NCBI RefSeq assembly: GCF_014650895.1
Contig: NZ_BMVV01000001.1
Location: forward strand, 458,222-522,221
DNA length: 64,000 nt
DNA from: Streptomyces omiyaensis
GTDB taxonomy: Bacteria; Actinomycetota; Actinomycetes; Streptomycetales; Streptomycetaceae
Direction: 5' to 3'
Shown here: positions 22,863 to 30,421 of the stretch, one piece after another
How positions within the stretch are numbered: position 1 is the stretch's first letter
Layout: every line of letters begins with the position of its first letter
Translations under genes and position numbers: made by a program
The notes under the pieces: generated by a model
The model's database searches: none
The model's input: the letters and a program-made list of their open reading frames with translations, nothing else
What the model was told of the DNA's origin: nothing

Positions 22863-24314
22863 TCACTCCCATGACTTCCAGACGCCGAGGCGGCGGGCGA
22901 GGTCCGAGCGGAAGACGGACCGGGGATCGTGTGCGGCCCGCAGCTCGCGGAAGGCGTCGAGCCGCGGGTACATGACGGGGAGCAGCGCGGGCCGCAGCCG
23001 GGCGTCCTCGGCGAGGCAGACCCGCCCGCCGGCCGCCGCCACCCGCTCGTCGACGAGGTCGAGGAACGGGCCGAGCCCGCGCGCGCCGGCGGGCACGTCG
23101 AGCGCGAGGCACCAGCCGCGCACCGGGAACGCCAGCGGGCCCGTCCCGTCCGCGTGGACCCGCTCCACGCGCGCGTGCCGGGCGGCGCGGGCGGGGGAGC
23201 GCCGGTGGGCGAGGAGCGCGAGGATCCCGCGCAGCGCCTCCTCGCGCCCCTCGGGGACCGCGCACCGGTAGCGCACGAACGGCCCGACGGGACCGGGCGC
23301 GCCGGGAAGTCCGGGGAGGCCCGGGAGGGGGAGTCCGAAGCCGCCGAGGGCGGCGAGGGGGCCGGTGGGGCGGGACCGGCCGGCGGACGTGCCGGTCACG
23401 TGACCCGGACCTGATCCCGGACCGGTGGCCGTTCCGGCGGGTGCGGGGAGGGCGGAGAGGGCCCGGAGGCCGGACGGGAGGAGCGCGTGCGCGCGGGCGA
23501 GGCCCGGCAGCGGCCGCAGTCCGCCCGCCCCGCCGGAGCGGGGCGGCGCGAGCGGGTCGCGGCGGGCCCGGTGGCCCCGGGGGAGTCCGTCGTACGGGAC
23601 GGGCTCGGCGGTCGTCAGGACGGCGCGGCCCCGTCCGGACAGCTCGACCCACGCGCGCGCGTGCCGTTCCCCGGGGGCGTCGCCGGTCCAGTGGGCGAGG
23701 AGCGCGTCGGCGTCGCGGAAGCCGGTGGCGCGGTCCCGGAGGTAGGCGGTCTCGACGGGCCGCAGCGCGAGGGTGGCGGAGAGGATCACGCCGGTGAGGC
23801 CGAGCCCGCCGGTGGTCGCGTCGCAGAGCGGATCGCCGGGTCGCACGGTGCGGACGGAGCCGTCGGCGGTGAGGAGTTCGAGCGAGCGGAGCCGCCCGGC
23901 GAGGCCTCCGGAGGCGAGCGCGCCGCCGACGGTGCCCGGGCCCCGGCGTCCGGCCGGGCGGAGGCCGCCGGCGAGGTCGAGCGGGGGCTGCCAGCCGTGC
24001 GGCAGCAGTGCCCGGGCCAGCCGGTCGAGCCCGGTGCCGGCCTCGCACACCACCACGCCCGCCGTCGCGTCGAGGCCCTGGATCCGGTCGAGCCCGGTGA
24101 GGTCGAGGACCGTCCCGCCCGCGTTCTGCGCCGCGTCCCCGCACGTGCCGCCGTGGCCGCGCGCGACGACGCCGCGCGCACCCCGGCCGAGCACCGCGCG
24201 GGCGGCCTCCGGCGCGGAGCGCGGGCGGACGAGCAGTGCCAGGGAGGGGGCGGTGCCGCCCGCGCCGGTGAGGGGAACGCAGTCGTCGTCCTGGACGAAG
24301 CTCTCGACAGCCAT
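22863..24314 (-). CDS. DprE1-like FAD-dependent oxidoreductase
   Basis: 483 residues: an FAD-binding PCMH domain (ARGHGGTCGDAAQN near residue 53, GTVGGALASGG near residue 127) and a C-terminal ALO-type domain ending in FRSDLARRL, as in DprE1. It would oxidise polyprenyl-phosphoryl-ribose at C2 ahead of the DprE2-like partner. A Pro/Gly/Leu-rich insert of about 60 residues (about 280-340) is unusual. The ATG lies about ten bases after a TACCGT element on the minus strand without a ribosome site, so a leaderless transcript is likely. Confidence 0.87.
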   Translation of the reverse strand: MAVESFVQDDDCVPLTGAGGTAPSLALLVRPRSAPEAARAVLGRGARGVVARGHGGTCGDAAQNAGGTVLDLTGLDRIQGLDATAGVVVCEAGTGLDRLARALLPHGWQPPLDLAGGLRPAGRRGPGTVGGALASGGLAGRLRSLELLTADGSVRTVRPGDPLCDATTGGLGLTGVILSATLALRPVETAYLRDRATGFRDADALLAHWTGDAPGERHARAWVELSGRGRAVLTTAEPVPYDGLPRGHRARRDPLAPPRSGGAGGLRPLPGLARAHALLPSGLRALSALPAPAGTATGPGSGPGHVTGTSAGRSRPTGPLAALGGFGLPLPGLPGLPGAPGPVGPFVRYRCAVPEGREEALRGILALLAHRRSPARAARHARVERVHADGTGPLAFPVRGWCLALDVPAGARGLGPFLDLVDERVAAAGGRVCLAEDARLRPALLPVMYPRLDAFRELRAAHDPRSVFRSDLARRLGVWKSWE

Positions 24315-24558
24315 GGGAGTGACGGTAGCGCCCGTTCTGTCGCTTATGTCGTTAATGGGGCCTGTTGTGTCGGTGCGTCGCGGAAGCCCTGCCGCCGCCC
24401 GCCCCCGGTCGTCTCACGATGGTGACAAATCGGCCCGACCTGAGGCGGGTTGGCTATGATCTGCGCAGCCGTCCGGGCGGCTTCTCCGCACTTGTCCGGG
24501 ACGGTGGCATCCGCGGCACAGGACTGATCTGCCGCGGAACCGACACGGGGGTAGTCAC

Positions 24559-24669
24559 ATGGCGCGAGCGAACGGTCACGAGAGTCCCCGCCCCGACGGG
24601 GCCGGCCCGGGACGCACCGGCGTCCCCGCCGCTCTTCCTCCCGTCACCTGCGGGAACCCCGAGCCCTGA
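24559..24669 (+). CDS. Possible 36-residue orphan peptide
   Basis: A short frame reading MARANGHESP..., with GGGGG ahead of the ATG and a good extended -10 box (TATGAT, 24455-24460) about 100 bases upstream. The product is Gly/Pro/Ala-rich with one Cys and no recognised domain. It may be a real small protein or the remnant of a longer gene cut off at the island edge. The rest of 24315-25161 shows no other gene I can support, only a hairpin and tandem repeats. Confidence 0.35.
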   Translation: MARANGHESPRPDGAGPGRTGVPAALPPVTCGNPEP

Positions 24670-24735
24670 CCGGACCGCACGGACACCGCCCGTGCCGTCA
24701 CCGTCCGTCACCGCTCCTCCCGTCCGACCCGATGA

Positions 24736-24752
24736 CCCGCCCGCCGGGCGGG
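24736..24752. terminator. Short GC hairpin
   Basis: CCCGCCC and GGGCGGG pair with a GCC loop. It lies 66 bases after the 36-residue frame and could be its terminator. Confidence 0.4.
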
Positions 24753-24960
24753 ACCCCGTCACCCCCGCCCGTCAGCGGACGGCGCCGCTCCGGGGCGCTC
24801 TCCCGATCCCGCGTCCGGCGCGGGGAGGACGTGCGGGCGGGGCGACCTGACAGAGTCCGCGGGCCCGTTCCCGTACCCGGTTCCGGGCATCCGGCCGACC
24901 GGGGTTCCGGCGGTTCCCCGGACGCCCGCCGGGCGGCCCGTCGGTGCCGCCCGTCGGCAC

Positions 24961-25051
24961 CGGTGGTCCTCCGGCGGTCTCCGGGTGGTCTTCCGGCGGT
25001 CTCCGGGTGGTCCTCCGGCGGTCTCCGGGTGGTCTCCGGGTGGTCTTCCGG
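24961..25051. repeat. 22-base tandem repeat (11-base subunits)
   Basis: Three consecutive 22-base units (24961-24982, 24983-25004, 25005-25026) differ at one or two bases. An 11-base half unit (25027-25037) and a partial unit (25038-25051) follow. Each unit is two related 11-mers (GGTGGTCCTCC / GGCGGTCTCCG). No spacers, so not a CRISPR array. Confidence 0.9.
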
Positions 25052-25161
25052 TCGTGGCCGGCGTCCGCCGTACCCCCTGTCCTCCGAACTCCACAGCGTC
25101 ATGGCCCGTCGGGACCCTCCGGCGGAATCCCGGCGCCAGTCGAACCACGAAAGAGGTTCAC

Positions 25162-25347
25162 ATGCACCGCTTCGCCATGAACACCGCCCACGCCCCGGCT
25201 CCGGCCGGAGGAGGGGGCGGGGTGAGGTTAGAACCGAGCCGCCCCCGCGCCGGCCGCGGCGCCGCGGGCACGTCCGCGGCGCGGGGCGCCGTCCCCCGCC
25301 CCCGCGTCTGCCATCCCCTGAAACCAAGACGTGTGAGCGCCTCATGA
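25162..25347 (+). CDS. 61-residue leader-like frame with a TTA codon, coupled to the next gene
   Basis: The frame starts with an ATG that has AAAGAGG five bases upstream and ends with a TGA overlapping the next ATG as ATGA (25344-25347). The product is basic and Gly/Arg/Pro-rich with one Cys and no known domain. Codon 23 (25228-25230) is TTA, a very rare codon in Streptomyces that needs the bldA tRNA. Because the downstream gene lacks a good ribosome site, translation of this frame may gate it. It could be a leader peptide or a small protein. Confidence 0.55.
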   Translation: MHRFAMNTAHAPAPAGGGGGVRLEPSRPRAGRGAAGTSAARGAVPRPRVCHPLKPRRVSAS

Positions 25348-26474
25348 GCCTTTCGGGCTGTGAGGCGTACATGGACGAGCTGACCAGGATCGCCGCGGAG
25401 GACCGGCGGGTGGTGTGCCTGGCCCGGAAGGCCGACGGGCGCGGACACCCCTTCGAACTGGCCCACGCGGACCGCTTCTTCGACCTCAACGGCGTCGAGG
25501 CGGCCATGGCCAGCATGGCGAGGGGGCTGGCGGTCGCCGGCTTCCGGCAGTTCGTCTGTCTCAGCCAGGGGGGAGGCTTCCGGCCGATGGAGCAACTCCG
25601 GGCCGTCCGGGCCTTCCTGGCCGCCGGGGCCACCGTGGTCTCGCCCTCGGCCGACTGGGGGGAGGCCGAGACGGTCCTGCGCGGACTGCCGGACATCTCC
25701 TTCGCCGTCCCGTGCGGCGAGGCGGAGACCCGGGCGGTGATCCGGGAGGCGGCCCGCACCGGTCGCCCCCACTACATCCGGGTCGGTGCGGAGGAGAGCG
25801 GCTGGGCCGGGGAACCGCCGGGCGACGTCCGCCCGTCGCCGCTGGTCCACGAGGCCCCGCCGGGAACGGACCCGCACGGCGCCGCCGCCGCGGGCGCGGA
25901 CGCCACGGACGCCGGGTCCGGCACGTCCGGCACGTCCGGTGCGGACACCTCCTCCGGAACGGACGCCCCGTCCGACGCGGGCGGTACAGGAGGTATCGGC
26001 GGCACGGGCGGTACGGGCCGCCCGGGCGGCGGCGGTTCCGCGGTCGGCGCGGACGGGCCGGGCCGCGGGGGCGGACCGGGGCGCGCGGACGGACCGGGGC
26101 GCGGGGGCGGACCGGACGGTGTCGGGGAGGGGACGGGCACCTGCCTGGTCTCCATCGGCGAACGGGGGACGGCGCTGGCGTCCTCACTCGCCGGGAGTCC
26201 CGGGCCGCGCCGGTCGCACGCCCACCTCGTCTATCTGGGCGACGAGGACCTCGCCGCCGCGGCGGCCGCACTGACGGACCGCCGACACCGTCAGTTCGTG
26301 CTGGTCGGGGCCGTCGGCGAGGCGGACGTCCCGGACCTCGCCGCCGAACTCGGCAGGCTGCTGCCCGGCCGACCGGTGGCCGGGGTGCCGGTGAACACCG
26401 GTGCGCCCGACGGGGGCGCCGGCGCGGTGCGCGCGGTCCTCGCCGGCCTGGAGGCCGGTGCCGCCGGAGCCTGA
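25344..26474 (+). CDS. Transketolase-like pyrimidine-binding half protein with Gly-rich insert
   Basis: 376 residues. Residues 1-160 match the Pyr domain of transketolase and DXS C-terminal subunits: FFDLNGVEAAMASMARGLA (with the ThDP-activating Glu), PMEQLRAVRAF and HYIRVG. Residues about 175-265 are a Gly/Thr/Ser/Asp-rich low-complexity insert. Residues 265-376 form the C-terminal transketolase-type domain. The N-terminal ThDP diphosphate-binding half is missing, so it needs a partner subunit; none is visible in the window. The start overlaps the stop of the preceding short frame and lacks its own strong ribosome site. Confidence 0.75.
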   Translation: MSLSGCEAYMDELTRIAAEDRRVVCLARKADGRGHPFELAHADRFFDLNGVEAAMASMARGLAVAGFRQFVCLSQGGGFRPMEQLRAVRAFLAAGATVVSPSADWGEAETVLRGLPDISFAVPCGEAETRAVIREAARTGRPHYIRVGAEESGWAGEPPGDVRPSPLVHEAPPGTDPHGAAAAGADATDAGSGTSGTSGADTSSGTDAPSDAGGTGGIGGTGGTGRPGGGGSAVGADGPGRGGGPGRADGPGRGGGPDGVGEGTGTCLVSIGERGTALASSLAGSPGPRRSHAHLVYLGDEDLAAAAAALTDRRHRQFVLVGAVGEADVPDLAAELGRLLPGRPVAGVPVNTGAPDGGAGAVRAVLAGLEAGAAGA

Positions 26475-26516
26475 CCGGGGGCCGGGTGCGGGCGGGGGCC
26501 CGCACCCGGCCCCCGG
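26475..26516. terminator. Strong perfect hairpin terminator
   Basis: Arms at 26475-26493 and 26498-26516 are exact complements over 19 bases with a GGGG loop. It lies between the convergent transketolase-like and LuxR genes and is probably bidirectional. Confidence 0.88.
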
Positions 26517-26551
26517 GGCGTTCGTGGCGCGGGGCCCCTACCCGGCCCGCC

Positions 26552-27535
26552 TCAGTCCTGGTTCTCCGTGAAGACCTCCGACTGCGCCAGCATGTAGGCG
26601 AGTTGCGCGCGGCTGCGGCTGCCGAACTCGTCGGCCGCCTTCTTGATGTGGTGCGAGACCGTGCGGGTGCTGATGCCGAGGCGGGAGCCGATGGTCGTGT
26701 CGGTGTACCCCTCCACCATGAGCCGCAGTACGGCTCGCCGGGTCTCGTTCGTCATCAGCGGCGGACGGACCCGCTCCTGGGTGATGCTCACCGGCTCCGC
26801 GCGCTGCCACGCGTGGTCGAAGACCGTGGCGAGGTAGTGGACGATGCCGGGGTGCTCGATCACGAGCGCGTGGCTGTTCCGCTCCAGCCGGGGGTCCGGG
26901 ATGAACGCGATGGTCCGGTCGTAGACGATGAGCCGGTCGAAGATCTCGTCGAGGGTGCGGATCTCCGCGCCGGCCGCCGAGACCCGCTCGATGTAGGCGA
27001 GCGTGGGTCCGTGGGTGCGGACCGTGTGCTGGTAGAGGGTCCGCTGCTTGACGCCCCGCGCGCACATCTCCAGGTCCCGCGGCAGCACCGACGCGAGGAC
27101 GTCGGGGCTGCGGCTGCCGCCCGGCTGGGCGGCGAGCATCTCGTGCCGGCAGCCGTCGGCGGCCCGGCGCAGCGCCGCCGCGATGACCTCCCCGCCGTGC
27201 AGCGCCCGGGTCGGAGAGATGGAGTTGCGCTGCTCGGCGCGGTACACGTCGTCGGCGGCCGACACCGCGTCGTACAGGGCGGCGATCGTGTGCTGCTGTA
27301 CCAGAACGGCCCGCTCGATGGGGCGGGACAGCTCACTTGCCGCGATGTCGGGCGGGACCGCCGCGAATATCGCCGGATTTTCGGCCAGCGGCCGGAGCAG
27401 GCCCAATTCGAGAAGACACTCGGGCATTTCTCCGGAAATGGGGCCGGTCCGCAGCGCGTTTCGATACGTCTCCAGACCAAGGTCGCAGACCCTCGCTACG
27501 TTCGTCTGGCTCGATATGTCCGTGTTTCTACACAT
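26552..27535 (-). CDS. LuxR-type transcriptional regulator with large N-terminal domain
   Basis: 327 residues. The C-terminal 60 residues are a LuxR/NarL helix-turn-helix (YTDTTIGSRLGISTRTVSHH). The N-terminal ~250 residues have no receiver Asp pocket or ATPase motifs and resemble the TrmB-LuxR type sensor regulators common in Streptomyces secondary-metabolite loci. The ATG at 27535 has AAGGGGGAG upstream; the frame extends 5' without a ribosome site. It is divergent from the ADDGWG peptide gene across 151 relatively AT-rich bases, so it probably controls, and may sense, that peptide. Confidence 0.87.
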   Translation of the reverse strand: MCRNTDISSQTNVARVCDLGLETYRNALRTGPISGEMPECLLELGLLRPLAENPAIFAAVPPDIAASELSRPIERAVLVQQHTIAALYDAVSAADDVYRAEQRNSISPTRALHGGEVIAAALRRAADGCRHEMLAAQPGGSRSPDVLASVLPRDLEMCARGVKQRTLYQHTVRTHGPTLAYIERVSAAGAEIRTLDEIFDRLIVYDRTIAFIPDPRLERNSHALVIEHPGIVHYLATVFDHAWQRAEPVSITQERVRPPLMTNETRRAVLRLMVEGYTDTTIGSRLGISTRTVSHHIKKAADEFGSRSRAQLAYMLAQSEVFTENQD

Positions 27536-27686
27536 TGGCTCCCCCTTCTGCTTCTCGCAATGCGTGATCACGATGCTACCGAAACCTCGGCCGGCGGGTT
27601 TTCTCCGGCATGATTTCGGATGTCGAGAGGCGCCGCTACCGCCCAGGTGGCAGCGAATGATTTCGGCCAATCAACAGGGGGAAGAA

Positions 27687-27881
27687 ATGAGTTTCTTGAA
27701 TTCCGCAAATGTAAGCGCTATCAGTGCCGCCCTGCTCGTCGTGGCCCTCGCCGCGGGTGTCCAGGCGGGCCTCTCCTCGGCCTCCGCCGGCGACTCGGCC
27801 GGTGTCGTCTCCGCCGACGACGGCTGGGGCGTCGGCCCCCGCTCCGTGATCGCCAAGCCCGCCGACGACGGCTGGGGCTGA
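27687..27881 (+). CDS. 64-residue secreted-type peptide with duplicated ADDGWG motif
   Basis: An N-terminal hydrophobic segment (residues about 11-30) ends in Ala/Ser-rich sequence that could be a signal-peptidase site. The C-terminal ~25 residues carry ADDGWG twice (43-48 and 59-64), the second forming the exact C-terminus. At DNA level the two copies are an identical 18-base repeat (27813-27830, 27861-27878). AGGGGGAA gives an excellent ribosome site. It has no Cys and no Gly-Gly leader site. It could be a processed signal peptide or a RiPP precursor with two cores. No modification enzyme of a known RiPP class is adjacent. Confidence 0.8.
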   Translation: MSFLNSANVSAISAALLVVALAAGVQAGLSSASAGDSAGVVSADDGWGVGPRSVIAKPADDGWG

Positions 27882-27943
27882 CCGGCCCTCCGGCACCCGG
27901 ACCGTCAGTCATGCCCGCCATGGTCGACTTCGAAGGGGACGCA

Positions 27944-29284
27944 GTGAGCACGGACGCGGAGACGGTCGGCATCATCCTCGCCGGCGGCCGGGGGGAGCGG
28001 GCGAAGCCCATCACCCTGAAGTCCTCGGACTACATCCGGAGCAAGGCCCTCATCCCGCTGGTGGGCAGACGCCTCATCGAATGGGTCGTCGACGCCTGCC
28101 GCGACCAGGGGATCCGCCGCTTCTACGTGGTGACCCACGGCCTGGAGAACCGGAACCAGATCAAGCTCCTGCTCGGACACGGCGAGCGCTACGGCGTGGA
28201 CGTCACGTACTCCCGCTCCCGCTTCGACCGCTACAACGTCGGATCCGCCGGCGCCACCCTCCACAACCTCGAACAGTGGGACCTGCGCGGCAGGGCGCTG
28301 GTGCTGCCGGTCGACTCGCTCTTCGACTTCGACCTGAAGGCGATGGAGGAGGAGCACCGCCGGCGCGGCGCGGTCGTCACGGTGGCCTCCGTCGCCCGCA
28401 CGGCGTCCGAGATCGCCGGCAAGTACGGCGTCATGAGGACCGACGGACTCGGACTCGTCCAGGGCTTCGTGGAGAAGCCCGGAGCCGGCGAGCTCGCCGG
28501 ACTGTTCCCGGGGACCGGGGCCGACCCGGCCCTGACCCTGCCCACCAACGCGGGCATGTACCTGGTCGACTGCGACCGGCTGCGCGTCCTCGCCCGGGAC
28601 CCGGGGCTCTTCCGCCAGTCCCACCAGCGGCTCGACTGGGGCGGCGACCTGCTGCCCTGGCTCGTCGACCGCGGCCTGCCGGTGGCGACCCACACGATCG
28701 GCCGCCTCGGGGACCTCGGCAACGTCCCGGACTACCTGGACACGGTACGGCTCGTGCTCGACGGCGCGTACGAGCAGATGAACCGGCTCATGGACGCCCC
28801 GGACGGCCTCCGTCCGCGGCACTGGATCCACGAGACCAGCCTCCGGACCAAGGACGACGTCACCGGGACCACCCTCGCGCAGAAGATCGAGGAGGGGTCG
28901 GTCGTCGTCGGACCCGGCGTCAGGATCGGCCGCGGGGTCGAGATCGGCCCGGGGGTGCGGCTGGAACACGCGGACGTCGGCGACGGGGCCGAGGTCCGGG
29001 AAGGCGCGACGCTGCTCAACTCCGCCGTCGGCGACTCCGCCGTCATCGGCCCGTACGCCCACGTCGCCGACAGCTACGTGGGTCCCATGGCCGAGGTGCG
29101 GTCGGAGCGCGAACGGCCGCTGCGGCTCGAAGGCCGCTCGGCGATCGGCGACGGGGCCGTGCTGTGGCCCGGATCCCAGTTCTTCGGGATCACCGTCTAC
29201 CCGCGGCTGCGCGTCCCGGCCATGGCCGGCGTGCCCGCGCAGACGGAACTGAGGAGCGCCGAGGACATCCTGCGCTGGGCGTGA
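27944..29284 (+). CDS. NDP-sugar nucleotidyltransferase with left-handed beta-helix
   Basis: 446 residues. The N-terminal nucleotidyltransferase domain has the signature ILAGGRGERAKP, a second lysine in RSKALIPLVG, the metal Asp in LPVDSLFDFD and a VEKPGAGE motif. Hexapeptide repeats from about residue 325 form a left-handed beta-helix (GVRIGRGVEIGPGVRLEHADVG). The sugar-1-phosphate and nucleotide cannot be read from the sequence. It diverges from standard GlgC in the N-terminal loop, so an ADP-glucose role is possible but unproven. GTG start with GAAGGGG upstream, 62 bases after the peptide gene. Confidence 0.85.
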   Translation: MSTDAETVGIILAGGRGERAKPITLKSSDYIRSKALIPLVGRRLIEWVVDACRDQGIRRFYVVTHGLENRNQIKLLLGHGERYGVDVTYSRSRFDRYNVGSAGATLHNLEQWDLRGRALVLPVDSLFDFDLKAMEEEHRRRGAVVTVASVARTASEIAGKYGVMRTDGLGLVQGFVEKPGAGELAGLFPGTGADPALTLPTNAGMYLVDCDRLRVLARDPGLFRQSHQRLDWGGDLLPWLVDRGLPVATHTIGRLGDLGNVPDYLDTVRLVLDGAYEQMNRLMDAPDGLRPRHWIHETSLRTKDDVTGTTLAQKIEEGSVVVGPGVRIGRGVEIGPGVRLEHADVGDGAEVREGATLLNSAVGDSAVIGPYAHVADSYVGPMAEVRSERERPLRLEGRSAIGDGAVLWPGSQFFGITVYPRLRVPAMAGVPAQTELRSAEDILRWA

Positions 29285-29335
29285 GGCCCGGTGCCGCCGG
29301 GAGACCGGCGTATCGCCCCGGGGAGGGGGAGAACG

Positions 29336-30031
29336 ATGGACGGTCCGATCGCAGTGATCGGAGGTGCCGGCCGCGTCGGCGGCCTGGTGACCCGACGCCT
29401 GCACCGGCTCGGCACCCCGGTGAGGGTGGTCAGCCGGCAGCCCGACCGCGGCTCCGTGCCGCCGCCGGAGGGCGTCGAGACGTACCGGGCGGACGTCCGG
29501 TACGCCGACACCCTGGAGCGGGCGCTCGACGGCTGCTCCGGTGTGGTGTTCAGCGTCGAGCCGGGCACCGCCGAGAGCGGTCCCGACTGCCCGGAGAGCA
29601 CGGTGCACGACGGTGTGCGCAATGTGCTCGCCGCGGCGACCAGACACGGGGAGCGTCCGCACTTCGTGCTGGTCAGCCAGATCTTCGTGACCCGTCGGGA
29701 CCACCCGATGAACGCCTACGGGCGGCTGCTCGACTGGCGGCTGCGCGGTGAGGAGGCGGTACGGGACTCGGCGCTCCCGTACACCGTCGTACGGCCCAGC
29801 TGGCTGACGGACGACACCGCCGCCGGCAGCCGGGTCCGCCTCGAACAGGAGGACCGGGGCAGCGGCTGGGTCTCCCGGTCGGCCGTCGCCGAGGCGTGCG
29901 TGCGGGCGCTGCGGACGCCGGAGGCGGCGGGCCGGACCTTCGAGATCTACAACGAGCCCGGCTCGGCGCCGGCGGACTGGACGCCGCTCTTCCGCCGCCT
30001 CGCACCGGACCGCGCGCTGATCACCCGGTAG
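29336..30031 (+). CDS. NAD(P)-binding NmrA-like protein
   Basis: 231 residues with the Rossmann motif VIGGAGRVGG, Arg at the NADP-phosphate position (VSRQPDRG), and a NAYGRLLDWRLRGEEA helix in place of the YxxxK of true SDRs. It is likely an atypical SDR or redox-sensing regulator. It lies 51 bases after the nucleotidyltransferase in the same direction. Its stop codon sits inside the first copy of an 8-base tandem repeat. Confidence 0.83.
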   Translation: MDGPIAVIGGAGRVGGLVTRRLHRLGTPVRVVSRQPDRGSVPPPEGVETYRADVRYADTLERALDGCSGVVFSVEPGTAESGPDCPESTVHDGVRNVLAAATRHGERPHFVLVSQIFVTRRDHPMNAYGRLLDWRLRGEEAVRDSALPYTVVRPSWLTDDTAAGSRVRLEQEDRGSGWVSRSAVAEACVRALRTPEAAGRTFEIYNEPGSAPADWTPLFRRLAPDRALITR

Positions 30032-30066
30032 CCCGGTAGCCCGGTAGCCCGGTAGCCCGGTAGCCC
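30027..30066. repeat. 8-base tandem repeat, five perfect copies
   Basis: GGTAGCCC is repeated five times without interruption from 30027, then decays (GGTGGTCC). The first copy contains the TAG stop of the preceding gene. Confidence 0.92.
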
Positions 30067-30421
30067 GGTGGTCCCGGGGGCGGCGCCCGCCGCCCCCCGG
30101 ACGGCCCCGCCCCGCGCCGTACGGCCGGGACCCGGGGCCCCGGGCCCGGACCGACCACCAGGGGCGTCTCCCCCCACGGACGCCCTCCACCCACGACGAG
30201 GCCGGACGGTTCAGCCGCCCGGTCCGTCCACGACGCCCGCCGGCAGGTACCCCCCGTTGCGGCCGGCGGGCTCCGGACCCGGGGATCGGCGCAGGCAGCG
30301 GCCCGCCGACCCCGGTGTCCGGCGTGCCCGCGCCCCCGCGCGGCCCGCCGGTTCCGGCACGGCACACCGCCCGGAACCGCACCCGGATTGCATCCGTACG
30401 ACCTCAGGAGAGGGCCGAGCC
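30067..30421. other. Non-coding spacer with a hairpin
   Basis: About 355 bases without a supportable gene. GGGGGCGGC (30076-30084) pairs with 30089-30097 around a GCCC loop, a probable terminator for the preceding operon. The promoter for the transposase-like gene should lie in the remainder, but no clear boxes are seen. Confidence 0.6.

Noticed and set aside
24961..25051. Possible CRISPR array
   Set aside because: Units are contiguous and nearly identical with no spacers, and no cas genes are present.
27687..27881. Lanthipeptide or lasso-peptide precursor
   Set aside because: No Cys, no modification enzymes of those classes in the neighbourhood, and motif placement at the extreme C-terminus.
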